This document shows, one piece after another, positions 8,225 through 16,993 of a stretch of DNA of 64,000 bases. The position numbers and the translations under genes were made by a program. Under the pieces are notes generated by a model, which was not told the origin of the DNA, ran no database searches, and saw only the letters and a list, made by a program, of their open reading frames with translations. The DNA is from Paracoccus gahaiensis. GTDB taxonomy: Bacteria > Pseudomonadota > Alphaproteobacteria > Rhodobacterales > Rhodobacteraceae. How positions within the stretch are numbered: position 1 is the stretch's first letter; every line of letters begins with the position of its first letter. The stretch lies in assembly GCF_005048225.1 (NCBI RefSeq), contig NZ_SUNI01000004.1, positions 186,001 to 250,000 on the forward strand. Reading direction: 5' to 3'.

Positions 8225-8992
8225 ATGAGCAAGCCGCTGATGGCCAAGGCCACTGCCGTCTGGCTGGTCGACAACACGACGCTCAGCTTCAAGCAGATCG
8301 GCGATTTCTGCGGTCTGCACGAGCTGGAGATCCAGGGCATCGCCGATGGCGACGTGGCCGCCGGGGTCAAGGGCTTCGACCCGGTCGCCTCGAACCAGCT
8401 GGACCCCGAGGAGATCAAGCGCGCCGAGGCCAGCCCGATCTATCGCATGCGCCTCAAGCACAACCCCGCCGCCGAGGGCGAGGAAAAGCGCCGCGGGCCC
8501 CGCTATACGCCGCTGTCCAAGCGCCAGGACCGCCCCGCCGCGATCCTTTGGCTGGTCAAGTTCCACCCCGAACTGGCCGATGCGCAGGTGGCCAAGCTGG
8601 TGGGCACCACCAAGCCGACCATCGCCTCGATCCGCGAGCGCACGCATTGGAACATCGGCAACATCCAGCCGATCGACCCGGTGGCCCTGGGCCTCTGCCG
8701 TCAGACCGAGCTGGACGCCGCGGTGCAGAAGGCGGCCAAGAAGAAGGCGGCCGAAGGCGGGGTCATGACCGATGACGAGCGGCGCAAGCTGGTCAGCACG
8801 GAGACCTCGCTGGCGATGGGCGACGAGCCGCGCCTGCCCAGCTCGATCGCGGGGCTGGAGAACTTCAGCCTGTCGCGCGAGGACAAGCGCCCCGAGCCGC
8901 CGCGCGATGCCGACAGCTTCTTCAACCTGCCCGATGCCGAGGCGGGCGACGAGGATGAGGACGATGACGGCGACAAGGGCGGTCGCCGCTGA
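8225..8992 (+). CDS. trcR: Cell-cycle transcriptional regulator TrcR (DUF1013)
   Basis: A 255-residue protein of the DUF1013 family, restricted to alphaproteobacteria; the Caulobacter member TrcR is a cell-cycle transcription factor. The N-terminal half is conserved (ATAVWLVDNTTLSFKQIGDF, then IASIRERTHWNIGNIQPIDP), with helices compatible with DNA binding. The C-terminus is a low-complexity acidic tail (AGDEDEDDDGDKGGRR). AAGGAG five bases before ATG 8225 decides the start over an in-frame ATG at 8201. It is monocistronic, with a strong terminator immediately after. Confidence 0.88.
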   Translation: MSKPLMAKATAVWLVDNTTLSFKQIGDFCGLHELEIQGIADGDVAAGVKGFDPVASNQLDPEEIKRAEASPIYRMRLKHNPAAEGEEKRRGPRYTPLSKRQDRPAAILWLVKFHPELADAQVAKLVGTTKPTIASIRERTHWNIGNIQPIDPVALGLCRQTELDAAVQKAAKKKAAEGGVMTDDERRKLVSTETSLAMGDEPRLPSSIAGLENFSLSREDKRPEPPRDADSFFNLPDAEAGDEDEDDDGDKGGRR

Positions 8993-9015
8993 GGCCGTCT
9001 CACCCTTGCGCATGA

Positions 9016-9043
9016 AAAAGGCCGGGCAGATGCCCGGCCTTTT
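9016..9043. terminator. Bidirectional rho-independent terminator
   Basis: Stem AAAAGGCCGGGCA and its complement with a two-base loop, ending in TTTT. It separates trcR from the convergent GlsB-type gene. Confidence 0.9.
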
Positions 9044-9064
9044 CCATTCGGAATCAGGACCCGA

Positions 9065-9319
9065 TCAGGTGCGGCCGCGGATCGCGCGATAGCCCCAGAT
9101 CAGGATGCAGGCACCGATGACGGCGACGATCAGCTGGCCCAGCACGCTGTAGGTCGTGGTGCCCATGATCATGCGCAGGATCGCGTTACCCAGAACGGCA
9201 CCCAGGATGCCCAGGATAATGTTCGTCAGCAGACCATGATCCGACTTCATGATCTTTTCAGCGATCCAGCCCGCAATCGCGCCCAGAATGATCGACAGAA
9301 TCCAGCCCATACCGGCCAT
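9065..9319 (-). CDS. GlsB/YeaQ/YmgE-family small membrane protein
   Basis: An 84-residue, very hydrophobic protein with three predicted helices rich in Gly (MGWILSIILGAIAGWIAEKI, then GLLTNIILGILGAVLGNAIL and VLGQLIVAVIGACILIWGY). This is the transglycosylase-associated / GlsB family, often induced by stress; its molecular function is unclear. It stands alone, converging on trcR at the 9016 terminator. Confidence 0.9.
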   Translation of the reverse strand: MAGMGWILSIILGAIAGWIAEKIMKSDHGLLTNIILGILGAVLGNAILRMIMGTTTYSVLGQLIVAVIGACILIWGYRAIRGRT

Positions 9320-9453
9320 GTGATGTCCCTTTGAAATGCGTTTGGACCACCCCTGCGGCAGCCCGTCGCATCAACAATGCAGACAGGGGCGGTTCCGTTC
9401 CCGACCGGGTTGGAACGCAACCGCGACTGTCTGCGAACCGTCACAGACCGGCA

Positions 9454-10926
9454 TCACACGGACAGGCAGACGTACTTCATCTCCAGATAGTCCTCCAGCC
9501 CGTGGCGGCTGCCCTCGCGGCCCAGGCCCGACTGCTTGACGCCGCCGAAGGGGGCGACCTCGGTCGAGATGATGCCGGTGTTCACGCCGACGATGCCGTA
9601 TTCCAGCGCCTCCTGCACGCGGGTGATGCGGCCGATCTCGCGGGAATAGAAATAGGCGGCCAGCCCGAAGATGGTGTTGTTGGCCGCCGCGACCACCTCG
9701 TCCTCGGTCTCGAAGCGGAAGAGGGGGGCCAGGGGGCCGAAGGTTTCCTCGGTCGCGACCTTCATCGCATCGGTCACGCCGGTGACGATGGTGGGCTGGA
9801 AGAACAGCCCCTCCATGCGGGCGCCGCCGGTCAGCACCTTGCCGCCCCCGCCGGTCACGTCGCGGATGTGGTCCTCGACCTTCTCGACGGCCTTCTCGTT
9901 GATCAGCGGGCCGGTGGTGGTGCCGTCCTCCAGCCCGTCGCCGACGCGCAGCTTGTCCACCGCCGCCGCCAGCTTTTCGGCAAAGGCGTCGTAGACGCCG
10001 GACTGCACATAGATGCGGTTGGCGCAGACGCAGGTCTGGCCGTTGTTGCGGAACTTGCAGGCCATCGCGCCCTCGACCGCCGCATCCAGATCGGCATCGT
10101 CGAAGACGATGAAGGGCGCGTTGCCGCCCAACTCCATCGAGCATTTCATCACCTGATCCGCCGCCTGGCGCAGCAGGATGCGCCCGACCTCGGTCGAGCC
10201 GGTGAAGGTCAGCTTGCGCACCAGGGGGTTCTCGCAGAACTCCTTGCCGATATCGCTGGACCGCGACGAGGTGACGACCGACAGGATGCCCGCGGGCAGG
10301 CCCGCGCGTTCGCCCAGCACCGCCATGGCCAGCGCTGACAGGGGCGTTTCCGCCGCCGGACGGGCCACGAAGCCGCAACCCACCGCCAGCGCCGGCGCTG
10401 CCTTGCGGGCGATCATCGCATTGGGAAAATTCCACGGCGTGATCGAGCCCACCACGCCGATCGGCTGGCGGATGACCGTCAGGCGCTTGTCGGACATGTG
10501 GCCGGGGATGGTCTCGCCATAGACGCGCTTGGCCTCTTCGCCGAACCATTCGATAAAGCTGGCGCCATAGGCGATCTCGCCCTTGGCCTCGGCCAGCGGC
10601 TTGCCCTGCTCGGCGGTCAGGATGCGGCCCAGATCGTCCTGGTTCTCCATCATCAGGTCGAACCAGCGGCGCAGCACCTGCGACCGTTCCTTGGCGGGGC
10701 GGGCGGCCCAGTCCGTCATCGCGGCCTTGGCGGCGTCGATGGCACGGGCGACCTCGGCCCGGCCCAGATCGGCCACCGTCGCGATCACGTCGCCCCGGGC
10801 GGGGTTCAGGACCTCGAAGGTGGCGCCGTCATCGGCATCGACCCATGCGCCGGCCACGAAGGCGCGGGTCTCCAGCAGCGAGGGATCGCGCAGGAGGGTC
10901 TTGAGATCGGTGGAATGCTTGGTCAT
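9454..10926 (-). CDS. gabD: NAD(P)-dependent succinate-semialdehyde dehydrogenase
   Basis: Aldehyde dehydrogenase superfamily, 490 residues, closest in pattern to GabD, which oxidises succinate semialdehyde from GABA breakdown. Catalytic Glu265 (SMELGGNAPF) and Cys299 (NNGQTCVCANR) are present, as are GSITPWNFPNAM (160-171) and FTGSTEVGR. The usual cofactor-binding Lys of the LKPA motif is Arg here (VARPAAETP at 187-195), which may be a subgroup trait. GAGGA precedes ATG 10926. No transaminase gene is adjacent, so the substrate rests on family resemblance; glutarate semialdehyde is an alternative. Confidence 0.88.
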   Translation of the reverse strand: MTKHSTDLKTLLRDPSLLETRAFVAGAWVDADDGATFEVLNPARGDVIATVADLGRAEVARAIDAAKAAMTDWAARPAKERSQVLRRWFDLMMENQDDLGRILTAEQGKPLAEAKGEIAYGASFIEWFGEEAKRVYGETIPGHMSDKRLTVIRQPIGVVGSITPWNFPNAMIARKAAPALAVGCGFVARPAAETPLSALAMAVLGERAGLPAGILSVVTSSRSSDIGKEFCENPLVRKLTFTGSTEVGRILLRQAADQVMKCSMELGGNAPFIVFDDADLDAAVEGAMACKFRNNGQTCVCANRIYVQSGVYDAFAEKLAAAVDKLRVGDGLEDGTTTGPLINEKAVEKVEDHIRDVTGGGGKVLTGGARMEGLFFQPTIVTGVTDAMKVATEETFGPLAPLFRFETEDEVVAAANNTIFGLAAYFYSREIGRITRVQEALEYGIVGVNTGIISTEVAPFGGVKQSGLGREGSRHGLEDYLEMKYVCLSV

Positions 10927-10959
10927 GGGGTCCTCGGAAGGCTGGGGTCGGCGCAGATG

Positions 10960-11110
10960 ACCACGCCCATGGCGCCTTGTCAAAGCGCCCCCGGCCAAGG
11001 GGCATGTGACGGAAATGTGAACCGGGCGCCTCGGTCTGACCGGCAACCTTCCGGCGCGACGCGGCGTTGACCTTCCAATCGCCGGGCTGTCCCTCTTGGC
11101 GATCTCTCGG
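10960..11110 (+). ncRNA. Candidate small RNA ending at the 11111 terminator (5' end unknown)
   Basis: The 215-base gap between two minus-strand genes ends in a strong rho-independent terminator that works only on the plus strand. No plus-strand gene reaches it, and no coding frame with family similarity is present. A TTGACC box lies at 11064-11069 without a convincing -10. The 5' boundary given is arbitrary. Read-through antisense transcription is the alternative. Confidence 0.35.
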
Positions 11111-11142
11111 GGGCGGTGCGCCAGTCGCGCCGCCCTTTTTTT
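11111..11142 (+). terminator. Orphan plus-strand rho-independent terminator
   Basis: GGGCGG-T-GCG, five-base loop, CGC-G-CCGCCC, then T7. Both neighbouring genes are on the minus strand, where the same structure lacks a U-tract, so it appears made for a plus-strand transcript. Confidence 0.75.
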
Positions 11143-12143
11143 CATCCGAACCGCGATTGCCAGCAGGGTTGCAGGTCACCGGTCATCGGCCGGGCGGCAT
11201 GGACGCCCCGCGCGATCGCCCGGGCCAGCACGCAGGCTGCCGCATGGCCAAGCGCGAAGGCATCGGCCAGCGGATTGACCAGCGGGTCGGGCAGGGGCCG
11301 TGTGCCGGTCGAGACGGCAAAGACCAGATCCCCGTCCAAGGGCGTATGGCTGGGCACCAGCGCGCGGGCCAACCCGTCATGGGCCGCGATGGCCATGCGC
11401 TGCAGCCCGGCCTTGTCCAAGGCGGCATCGGTGGCCACGATGGCGATGGTCGTCGCCTCGCCAAGGCGCTTGTCGGGGGAGGGCTCGTGGGCGGCGGGGA
11501 AGTGGCGGGGCAGCCCCAGGCCGCCGAATTCGTCCTCCAATTCCCACGGGGCGGCCCAGAAATGCGGACCCTCGCCCACCGTGGGCCGCCCGAGGGCATT
11601 CACCACGACCAGGGCGCCCACCGTGACGCCGCTGTCCAGCACCGCCGAGGCCGAGCCCAGCCCGCCTTTCAGCGCGCCGGTCAGCGCCCCGAGCCCCGCT
11701 CCGGCACTGCCGAAGGCAAAATCCGCCTCCGCCGCCGTCCAGGCCGCCCGGCCAAGCGCCGGATAGGGGTTGGCGGTCCAGTCCTTGTCGCCGCCGTTCA
11801 GCAGGTCGAAGACGATGGCGCCGGGCACGATGGGCACCCGCGCCGGGCCCACCGCAAAGCCGCGCCCGGCGGCATGCAGCGCCTCCATCACCCCGTCGCA
11901 GGCGGCCAGACCGAAGGCCGAGCCGCCCGACAGCACCAGCGCATCGACCCCGCCCACCAGCTTGTCGGGCGCCAGCAGGACGGTCTCGCGCGTGCCCGGC
12001 GCGCCGCCCATCACATGGACGCTGGCGGCCAGGGGCCGGTCGGCGGTCAGCACCGTCACGCCCGATCGCAGCACCACGTCCTGCGCGTTGCCCACGCGCA
12101 GCCCGGCCACATCGGTGATCAGGTTGCGCGGGCCGGGGATCAT
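11142..12143 (-). CDS. P1 (S58) family peptidase, DmpA-like
   Basis: A 333-residue member of the P1/S58 family (L-aminopeptidase/D-esterase, self-processing N-terminal nucleophile hydrolases). Family features are NLITDVAGLRVGNAQ at the N-terminus, LSGGSAFGLAACDGV near 105, and IVATDAALDKAGLQRMAIAA with LDGDLVFAVSTG near the C-terminus. Many members have Asn-Thr-Thr just before IxVVATDA, with self-cleavage before the first Thr; here this reads GEATTIAIVATDA, so Asn is replaced by Ala. Whether it self-processes is uncertain. The ATG overlaps the stop of the TPP enzyme by four bases (ATGA). Confidence 0.87.
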   Translation of the reverse strand: MIPGPRNLITDVAGLRVGNAQDVVLRSGVTVLTADRPLAASVHVMGGAPGTRETVLLAPDKLVGGVDALVLSGGSAFGLAACDGVMEALHAAGRGFAVGPARVPIVPGAIVFDLLNGGDKDWTANPYPALGRAAWTAAEADFAFGSAGAGLGALTGALKGGLGSASAVLDSGVTVGALVVVNALGRPTVGEGPHFWAAPWELEDEFGGLGLPRHFPAAHEPSPDKRLGEATTIAIVATDAALDKAGLQRMAIAAHDGLARALVPSHTPLDGDLVFAVSTGTRPLPDPLVNPLADAFALGHAAACVLARAIARGVHAARPMTGDLQPCWQSRFG

Positions 12144-13798
12144 GATTGTCGTTCCAGCGCTGCGTCGCGGGTCTGCGAGAGGGTGGCGCCGGGGGTCAGC
12201 GCCTCGGGGTCCAGGCGCAGCTCGATCAGCGACAGCCGGCCCGACAGGCGGGCGCGCTCGAAGGCGGGGGCCAGATCCTCGTCGCGCTCGACCAGCTCGC
12301 CATGCCCGCCATAGGCGCGCACCAGCGCCGCGAAATCGGGGTTGAAGAGGTCCGTCCCCGACACGCGGCCCGGGTAATGGCGTTCCTGATGCATGCGGAT
12401 CGTGCCGTAGCGGCCGTTGTTGGCCACCAGCACGATGGGGGTGGCGCCGTATTGCGCGGCGGTGGACAGCTCGTTCACAGTCATCTGCAGGCAGCCGTCG
12501 CCCGCCAGGCAGACCACCATCCGCCCCGGATGCGCCAGGCTGGCCGAGATCGCCGCCGGCAGCCCGTAGCCCATCGAGCCCGAGGTCGGGGCCAGCTGCG
12601 TGCCGAAGCATTGCCATCGGTAATAGCGGTGCAGGAAGGATGCATAGTTGCCCGCGCCGTTGGTCACGATGGCATCGGCGGGCAGGGTGTCGGCCAGCCA
12701 TGTCACCACCTGTTCCATCCGCAGGGCGCCGGGGGTGGGGCGGGGCGTCTGCCAGGCCTCATATGCGCCGCGCAGGCGGGTGCGCCAGTCGGACCAGCGC
12801 GGGGCGGGGGCCTCGCACCCGGCCAAGGCCGCCACCACCGGGCGCGGATCGGCCACCAGCCCCGGATCGGCCCGCCACAGCCGGCCCAGCTGGTCGGGAT
12901 CGGGATGGACATGGATGATCCGCGCATGCGGGCGCACCGGGTCCATCAGCGCGTAGCCATCCGTCAGCGTATCCCCAAGCCGCGAGCCGAGCGACAGGAT
13001 CACGTCCGCCTCGGCCAGGGCCGCGCCCAGGGCCGGGTTCATCCCCACCCCCAGATCGCCCACATAGTGCGGCAGGCAGTTGTCCATGCGGTCCTGCCGG
13101 CGGAAGGGCACCGCCACCGGCAGATCCCACGCGGCGGCAAACCGCGCCAGATCGTCGGCGGCGGCCTGCGACCACAGGCTGCCGCCCGCGACGACCAGCG
13201 GGCGCCGGGCCGAGGACAGGGCATCCGCGACGGCCTGCACCGCCTCGGGCGCCACATGGGACAGGGGCAGGCGGGCGGGGGGCAGGTCGGGGCTGTCGGT
13301 CCGGTCCGACAGCATGTCCTCGGGCAGGGCCAGCACGACCGGGCCGGGGCGCCCGGACTGCGCCACATGGAAGGCGCGGGCGACATATTCCGCGATCCGG
13401 TCGGTCTGGTCGATCTGCGCCACCCATTTGGCCAGGGGCGTGAACATGGCGCGGTAATCGACCTCCTGGAAGGCCTCGCGGTCGCGGTCGCCGCGCGCGA
13501 TCTGGCCCACGAACAGGATCATCGGCGTGCTGTCCTGCTGGGCCACATGCACGCCCGCGCTGGCATTGGTGGCGCCGGGGCCGCGCGTGACGAAGGCCAC
13601 GCCGGGCCGCCCGGTCAGCTTGCCCGCCGCCTCGGCCATCATCGCCGCCCCGCCCTCGTGGCGGCAGACGATATTGGCGATGCCGCTGTCATGCAGCCCG
13701 TCCAGCGCCGCCAGAAAGCTTTCGCCCGGCACCGAGAAGACCCGCGTCACCCCGTTCGCCCGCAGCGCCTGGACCAGAACCTGCCCGCCATGCCGCAT
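12140..13798 (-). CDS. Thiamine-pyrophosphate-dependent enzyme, acetolactate synthase-like
   Basis: A 552-residue cytosolic enzyme with the three-domain layout of acetolactate synthase/benzoylformate decarboxylase: N-terminal PYR domain with catalytic Glu48 (NIVCRHEGGAAMM) and FVTRGPGATNAS, a central domain, and a C-terminal PP domain with GYGLPAAI and the diphosphate/metal motif running from LAGDGCLQMTVNEL to VANNGRYG. It is not beside a regulatory ilvH/ilvN subunit, so a catabolic decarboxylase or ligase is more likely than branched-chain amino-acid synthesis. Translational coupling to the P1 peptidase suggests both act on the same, unknown substrate class. Confidence 0.85.
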   Translation of the reverse strand: MRHGGQVLVQALRANGVTRVFSVPGESFLAALDGLHDSGIANIVCRHEGGAAMMAEAAGKLTGRPGVAFVTRGPGATNASAGVHVAQQDSTPMILFVGQIARGDRDREAFQEVDYRAMFTPLAKWVAQIDQTDRIAEYVARAFHVAQSGRPGPVVLALPEDMLSDRTDSPDLPPARLPLSHVAPEAVQAVADALSSARRPLVVAGGSLWSQAAADDLARFAAAWDLPVAVPFRRQDRMDNCLPHYVGDLGVGMNPALGAALAEADVILSLGSRLGDTLTDGYALMDPVRPHARIIHVHPDPDQLGRLWRADPGLVADPRPVVAALAGCEAPAPRWSDWRTRLRGAYEAWQTPRPTPGALRMEQVVTWLADTLPADAIVTNGAGNYASFLHRYYRWQCFGTQLAPTSGSMGYGLPAAISASLAHPGRMVVCLAGDGCLQMTVNELSTAAQYGATPIVLVANNGRYGTIRMHQERHYPGRVSGTDLFNPDFAALVRAYGGHGELVERDEDLAPAFERARLSGRLSLIELRLDPEALTPGATLSQTRDAALERQS

Positions 13799-13986
13799 GA
13801 CTTACCCCCCTCATCCCGTGGATCCGGCGCTTGGCGGACCTGACCGCCGCGCCCTTGGCGCCATCAAGGCGCCCCTCCGACAAAAGTGCAAGATGCGATC
13901 CGCTGTCCCCCTGCCGGCCCGCGCAAGGCGCCGCCGATGCGGGGAAACCTTTACACCGGCCCCCGCCGACCCTATCTGACACGGTC

Positions 13987-14457
13987 ATGGCCAAGGATGA
14001 CGACAAGAACTACAAGGTGATCGCGGAAAACCGGCGGGCGCGTTTCGATTACTTCATCGAAAGCGATCTCGAGGTGGGCATCATGCTGACCGGGTCCGAG
14101 GTGAAGTCCCTGCGCACCGGCCAGTCCAACATCGCCGAAAGCTATGCCTCGGTCGAGGGCGGAGAGCTGTGGCTGGTCAACGGCTATATCGCCGCGCTGG
14201 CCCGGGCCGGGGTCTTCGGCCATGAGGAGCGCCGCCGCCGCAAGCTGCTGGTCAAGTCGCGCGAGCTGGCCCGTCTGTGGCAGGCGACCGCGCGCGAGGG
14301 CATGACGCTGGTCCCGCTGGTGATGTATTTCAACCACCGGGGCATCGTGAAGCTGAAGATCGCCGTCGCCAAGGGCAAGAAGAACCACGACAAGCGCGAA
14401 ACCAGCGCCAATCGCGACTGGAACCGCCAGAAACAGCGGCTTCTGAAGCAGGGATAG
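13987..14457 (+). CDS. smpB: SsrA-binding protein SmpB
   Basis: tmRNA-binding partner in trans-translation, which rescues stalled ribosomes. At 156 residues it has the family length and signature: [40 protein letters not shown], then [20 protein letters not shown] in the C-terminal tail that inserts into the empty decoding channel. ATG 13987 is the start shared by the family; the in-frame extension upstream shows no similarity. The ssrA gene itself is not in this window. It is divergent from the TPP-enzyme gene. Confidence 0.97.
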   Translation: MAKDDDKNYKVIAENRRARFDYFIESDLEVGIMLTGSEVKSLRTGQSNIAESYASVEGGELWLVNGYIAALARAGVFGHEERRRRKLLVKSRELARLWQATAREGMTLVPLVMYFNHRGIVKLKIAVAKGKKNHDKRETSANRDWNRQKQRLLKQG

Positions 14458-14518
14458 CCCCTGCGGCATTGCAGCCCTGCGCGCGCCCCTGTAGATCGGG
14501 GCGGCACAGCAGGGGGCT
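14456..14518 (+). other. Stem-loop between smpB and the sulfurtransferase gene
   Basis: Outer arms AGCCCCTGC and GCAGGGGGCT (one-base bulge) enclose an inner GCCCC/GGGGC hairpin. There is no U-tract, so it may protect the smpB mRNA end or be a weak terminator. Confidence 0.4.
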
Positions 14519-14525
14519 CAGGGCG

Positions 14526-15380
14526 ATGCAGGACGATCCCAAGACACTGGTCTCGACCGACTGGCTGGCCGCGCATCTGTCGGATCCCGACCTGCGCATC
14601 ATCGACGCCAGCTGGCACATGCCCGCCTCGGGGCGCGAGGCCCGCGCCGAATACGACGCGGCCCATATCCCCGGCGCGCGCTTCTTCGACATCGACGCGA
14701 TCAGCGACCAGCGCTCCGCACTGCCGCACATGGCCCCCCCGGTCGAGATGTTCATCAGCCGCATGCGCGCGATGGGCATCGGCGACGGGCATCAGGTGGT
14801 CATCTATGACAACTCCGACGTGCGCAGCGCCTTCCGCGTCTGGTGGACCTTCCGCCTGATGGGCAAGACCGACGTGGCCGTGCTGGATGGCGGCCTGTCC
14901 AAGTGGCAGGCCGAGGGCCGCGCGATCGAGGACATGCCCCCCGTCCTGCGCGACCGCCACATCACCGTGCAGCGGCAGGCGGGCCTGGTGCGCGACGTGA
15001 CGCAGGTCGCGGCGGCCTCCAAGCTGGACGATCACCACATCATCGACGCGCGCGCCCCCGAACGGTTCCGGGGCGACGCGCCCGAGCCGCGCCCCGGCCT
15101 GCGCGCGGGCCATATCCCCGGCGCCCGCAACCTGCCCTTCGGCCGGCTGTTCCACGCCGACGGCACGATGATCGACCCCGACGCCCTGCGCACGGCCTTC
15201 CAGGAGGCCGGGGTCGACCTGACCAAGCCCGCCATTACCACCTGCGGCAGCGGCGTGACCGCCGCGATCCTGTCCTTCGCGCTGGAACGGATCGGCCACC
15301 GCAACCACGCGCTCTATGACGGCAGCTGGACCGAATGGGGCAGCTATCCCGACCTGAACATCGCAACCGGAGACGCCTGA
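14526..15380 (+). CDS. sseA: 3-mercaptopyruvate sulfurtransferase (rhodanese-type)
   Basis: Two-domain rhodanese of 284 residues that moves sulfur from 3-mercaptopyruvate to thiol acceptors. The inactive first domain covers about 1-130 (STDWLAAHLSDPDLRIIDAS) and the catalytic second domain about 155-280, with the cysteine loop CGSGVTA at about 238-244; CGSGVT loops are typical of mercaptopyruvate rather than thiosulfate enzymes. The stop is one base from the aminotransferase start, so the two form an operon. An aminotransferase that makes mercaptopyruvate from cysteine next to the sulfurtransferase is a sensible metabolic pair. Confidence 0.92.
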   Translation: MQDDPKTLVSTDWLAAHLSDPDLRIIDASWHMPASGREARAEYDAAHIPGARFFDIDAISDQRSALPHMAPPVEMFISRMRAMGIGDGHQVVIYDNSDVRSAFRVWWTFRLMGKTDVAVLDGGLSKWQAEGRAIEDMPPVLRDRHITVQRQAGLVRDVTQVAAASKLDDHHIIDARAPERFRGDAPEPRPGLRAGHIPGARNLPFGRLFHADGTMIDPDALRTAFQEAGVDLTKPAITTCGSGVTAAILSFALERIGHRNHALYDGSWTEWGSYPDLNIATGDA

Positions 15381-15381
15381 C

Positions 15382-16563
15382 ATGCTGTCCAACCTCACGG
15401 CCCAAGCCCCCGACAAGATCCTGATGCTGATCGAGGAGTTCAAGGCCGACACCCGCCAGGGCAAGATCGACCTGGGCGTGGGCGTCTACAAGGACCCGCA
15501 GGGCGTCACCCCGGTCATGCGCGCCGTCAAGGCCGCCGAGCACCGCATCTGGGAGACCCAGACCACCAAGGCCTATACCGGTCTGGCGGGCGATCCCGAC
15601 TACCGCAGCGCGCTGGCCTCGATGATCCTGTCCGAGGTGCCCGCCGACCGCCTGGCCTCGGTCGCGACCGTGGGCGGCACCGGCGCGATCCGCCAGGCGC
15701 TGGAACTGGCGCGGCTGGCCAATCCGGACGTGCGGGTCTTCGTCTCGGACCCGACCTGGCCCAACCACCTGTCCATCATGAAGTTCATGGGCCTGCCCTT
15801 CACCGAATACCGCTATTTCGATGCCGCCACCCGCGGCGTCGATTTCGAGGGGATGAAGGCCGACATCGCGCAGGCCGCCAAGGGCGACATCGTCCTGCTG
15901 CACGGCTGCTGCCACAACCCGACCGGCGCCAACCTGACGCTGGAGCAATGGGCCGAGGTGGCGGACATCCTGCAGACCTCCGGGGCCATCCCGCTGATCG
16001 ACCTGGCCTATCAGGGCTTCGGCGACGGGCTGGATGCGGATGCCGAGGGCACGCGCCTGATCGCCGCCCGCCTGCCCGAGGTGCTGATCGCCGCCTCCTG
16101 CTCCAAGAACTTCGGCATCTACCGCGAGCGCACCGGGTTGCTGATGGCGCTGGCCGAGAACACCGCGGCGCGGGATCTGGCACAGGGCTCGATGGCCTAT
16201 CTGAACCGCCAGAACTACTCCTTCCCGCCCGACCATGGCGCCCGCATCGTCAGCACCATCCTGACCGACGAGGCGCTCCGCGCCGATTGGGCCGCGGAAC
16301 TGGAAGAGGTCCGGGGCACCATGCTGGGCCTGCGCGACCAGCTGGCGACCCAGCTGCGCGACCTGTCGGGCAGCGACCGCTTCGACTTCATCGCCCATCA
16401 CCGCGGCATGTTCTCGCGCTTGGGCGCCACCCCCGAACAGGTCGCCACCCTGAAGACCGACGCGGCCATCTACATGGTCGGTGATTCGCGCCTCAACATC
16501 GCGGGCCTCAATCGCGACACCGTCCCGATCCTGGCCCGCGCGATCATCGACGCCGGCATCTGA
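15382..16563 (+). CDS. Aromatic amino-acid / aspartate aminotransferase (class I PLP)
   Basis: PLP-dependent fold-type I aminotransferase, 393 residues, of the AspC/TyrB subfamily. The PLP Lys is K242 in SCSKNFGIYRERTG; other subfamily signatures are DLGVGVYKDPQGVTPVM (30-46), HGCCHNPTGANL (174-185) and VSDPTWPNHLSI. The start ATG is one base after the sulfurtransferase stop, with GGAG upstream. Likely reactions are transamination of aromatic amino acids and aspartate with 2-oxoglutarate; cysteine transamination would feed the neighbouring SseA. The 3' end is followed by a GATATTT repeat. Confidence 0.9.
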   Translation: MLSNLTAQAPDKILMLIEEFKADTRQGKIDLGVGVYKDPQGVTPVMRAVKAAEHRIWETQTTKAYTGLAGDPDYRSALASMILSEVPADRLASVATVGGTGAIRQALELARLANPDVRVFVSDPTWPNHLSIMKFMGLPFTEYRYFDAATRGVDFEGMKADIAQAAKGDIVLLHGCCHNPTGANLTLEQWAEVADILQTSGAIPLIDLAYQGFGDGLDADAEGTRLIAARLPEVLIAASCSKNFGIYRERTGLLMALAENTAARDLAQGSMAYLNRQNYSFPPDHGARIVSTILTDEALRADWAAELEEVRGTMLGLRDQLATQLRDLSGSDRFDFIAHHRGMFSRLGATPEQVATLKTDAAIYMVGDSRLNIAGLNRDTVPILARAIIDAGI

Positions 16564-16600
16564 CGGCGGGCGGGCGGGGGCGCATTGCCCCCCTAGCCCC

Positions 16601-16669
16601 CTGCAGCGGTCCATAAATATCCTCAGGGGGGAGTCGCGGGACGCGACGGGGGGCGCGAGCGCCCCCCTG
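16601..16669 (-). repeat. GATATTT repeat, copy 3 (full, minus orientation)
   Basis: On the minus strand it reads GGGGGGCGCTCGCGCCCCCC, a GC spacer, a C-run, TGAGGATATTTATGGACC and GCTGCAG. The GGACCGCTGCAG extension is shared with copy 5. It lies between two convergent genes. Confidence 0.85.
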
Positions 16670-16675
16670 CCGCCC

Positions 16676-16993
16676 TCACCGCCGCGCCAAGGCCCGCTCG
16701 ATATAGTCGCGCAGTTCCTCGATCTCGTTGCGGCTGTCGCGCAGCCCCTGCACCGCCGTCTCCAGCTCGGCCTCGGACGCGGCCAGCCGTGCGGTGCGGT
16801 CCTCCAGCACGACCAGCATCGCCTCGCGCGCCTCCTCGGCCTCGTGCATCTGATGGGCCATGCGGTCCAGTTCGGTCATGTCCGCCCGGGCGGGACGGGC
16901 CAGCCTGTGGACCAGCCAGCTGGCCAGCCAGCCCAGAAGGAAGGCCCCGAACAGGATCAGCGCGGTCACGGTGATGAATTCCGATCGGGTCAT
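16676..16993 (-). CDS. Small single-pass membrane protein with coiled coil
   Basis: A 105-residue protein not assigned to a named family. Residues 7-30 form one transmembrane helix (ITVTALILFGAFLLGWLASWLV). Residues 38-102 are a long charged helix with heptad-like spacing, rich in Glu/Ala/Arg (MTELDRMAHQMHEAEEAREA, then SEAELETAVQGLRDSRNEIE). The start ATG overlaps the stop of the upstream OmpA-type gene by four bases, so the two proteins are probably made together; a structural or scaffolding role with that envelope protein is plausible. The topology (cytoplasmic or periplasmic coil) is not clear. Confidence 0.8.
   Translation of the reverse strand: MTRSEFITVTALILFGAFLLGWLASWLVHRLARPARADMTELDRMAHQMHEAEEAREAMLVVLEDRTARLAASEAELETAVQGLRDSRNEIEELRDYIERALARR

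Noticed and set aside
11142..13798. ilvB-type acetolactate synthase for branched-chain amino-acid synthesis
   Set aside because: No small regulatory subunit gene next to it; coupled instead to a peptidase gene.
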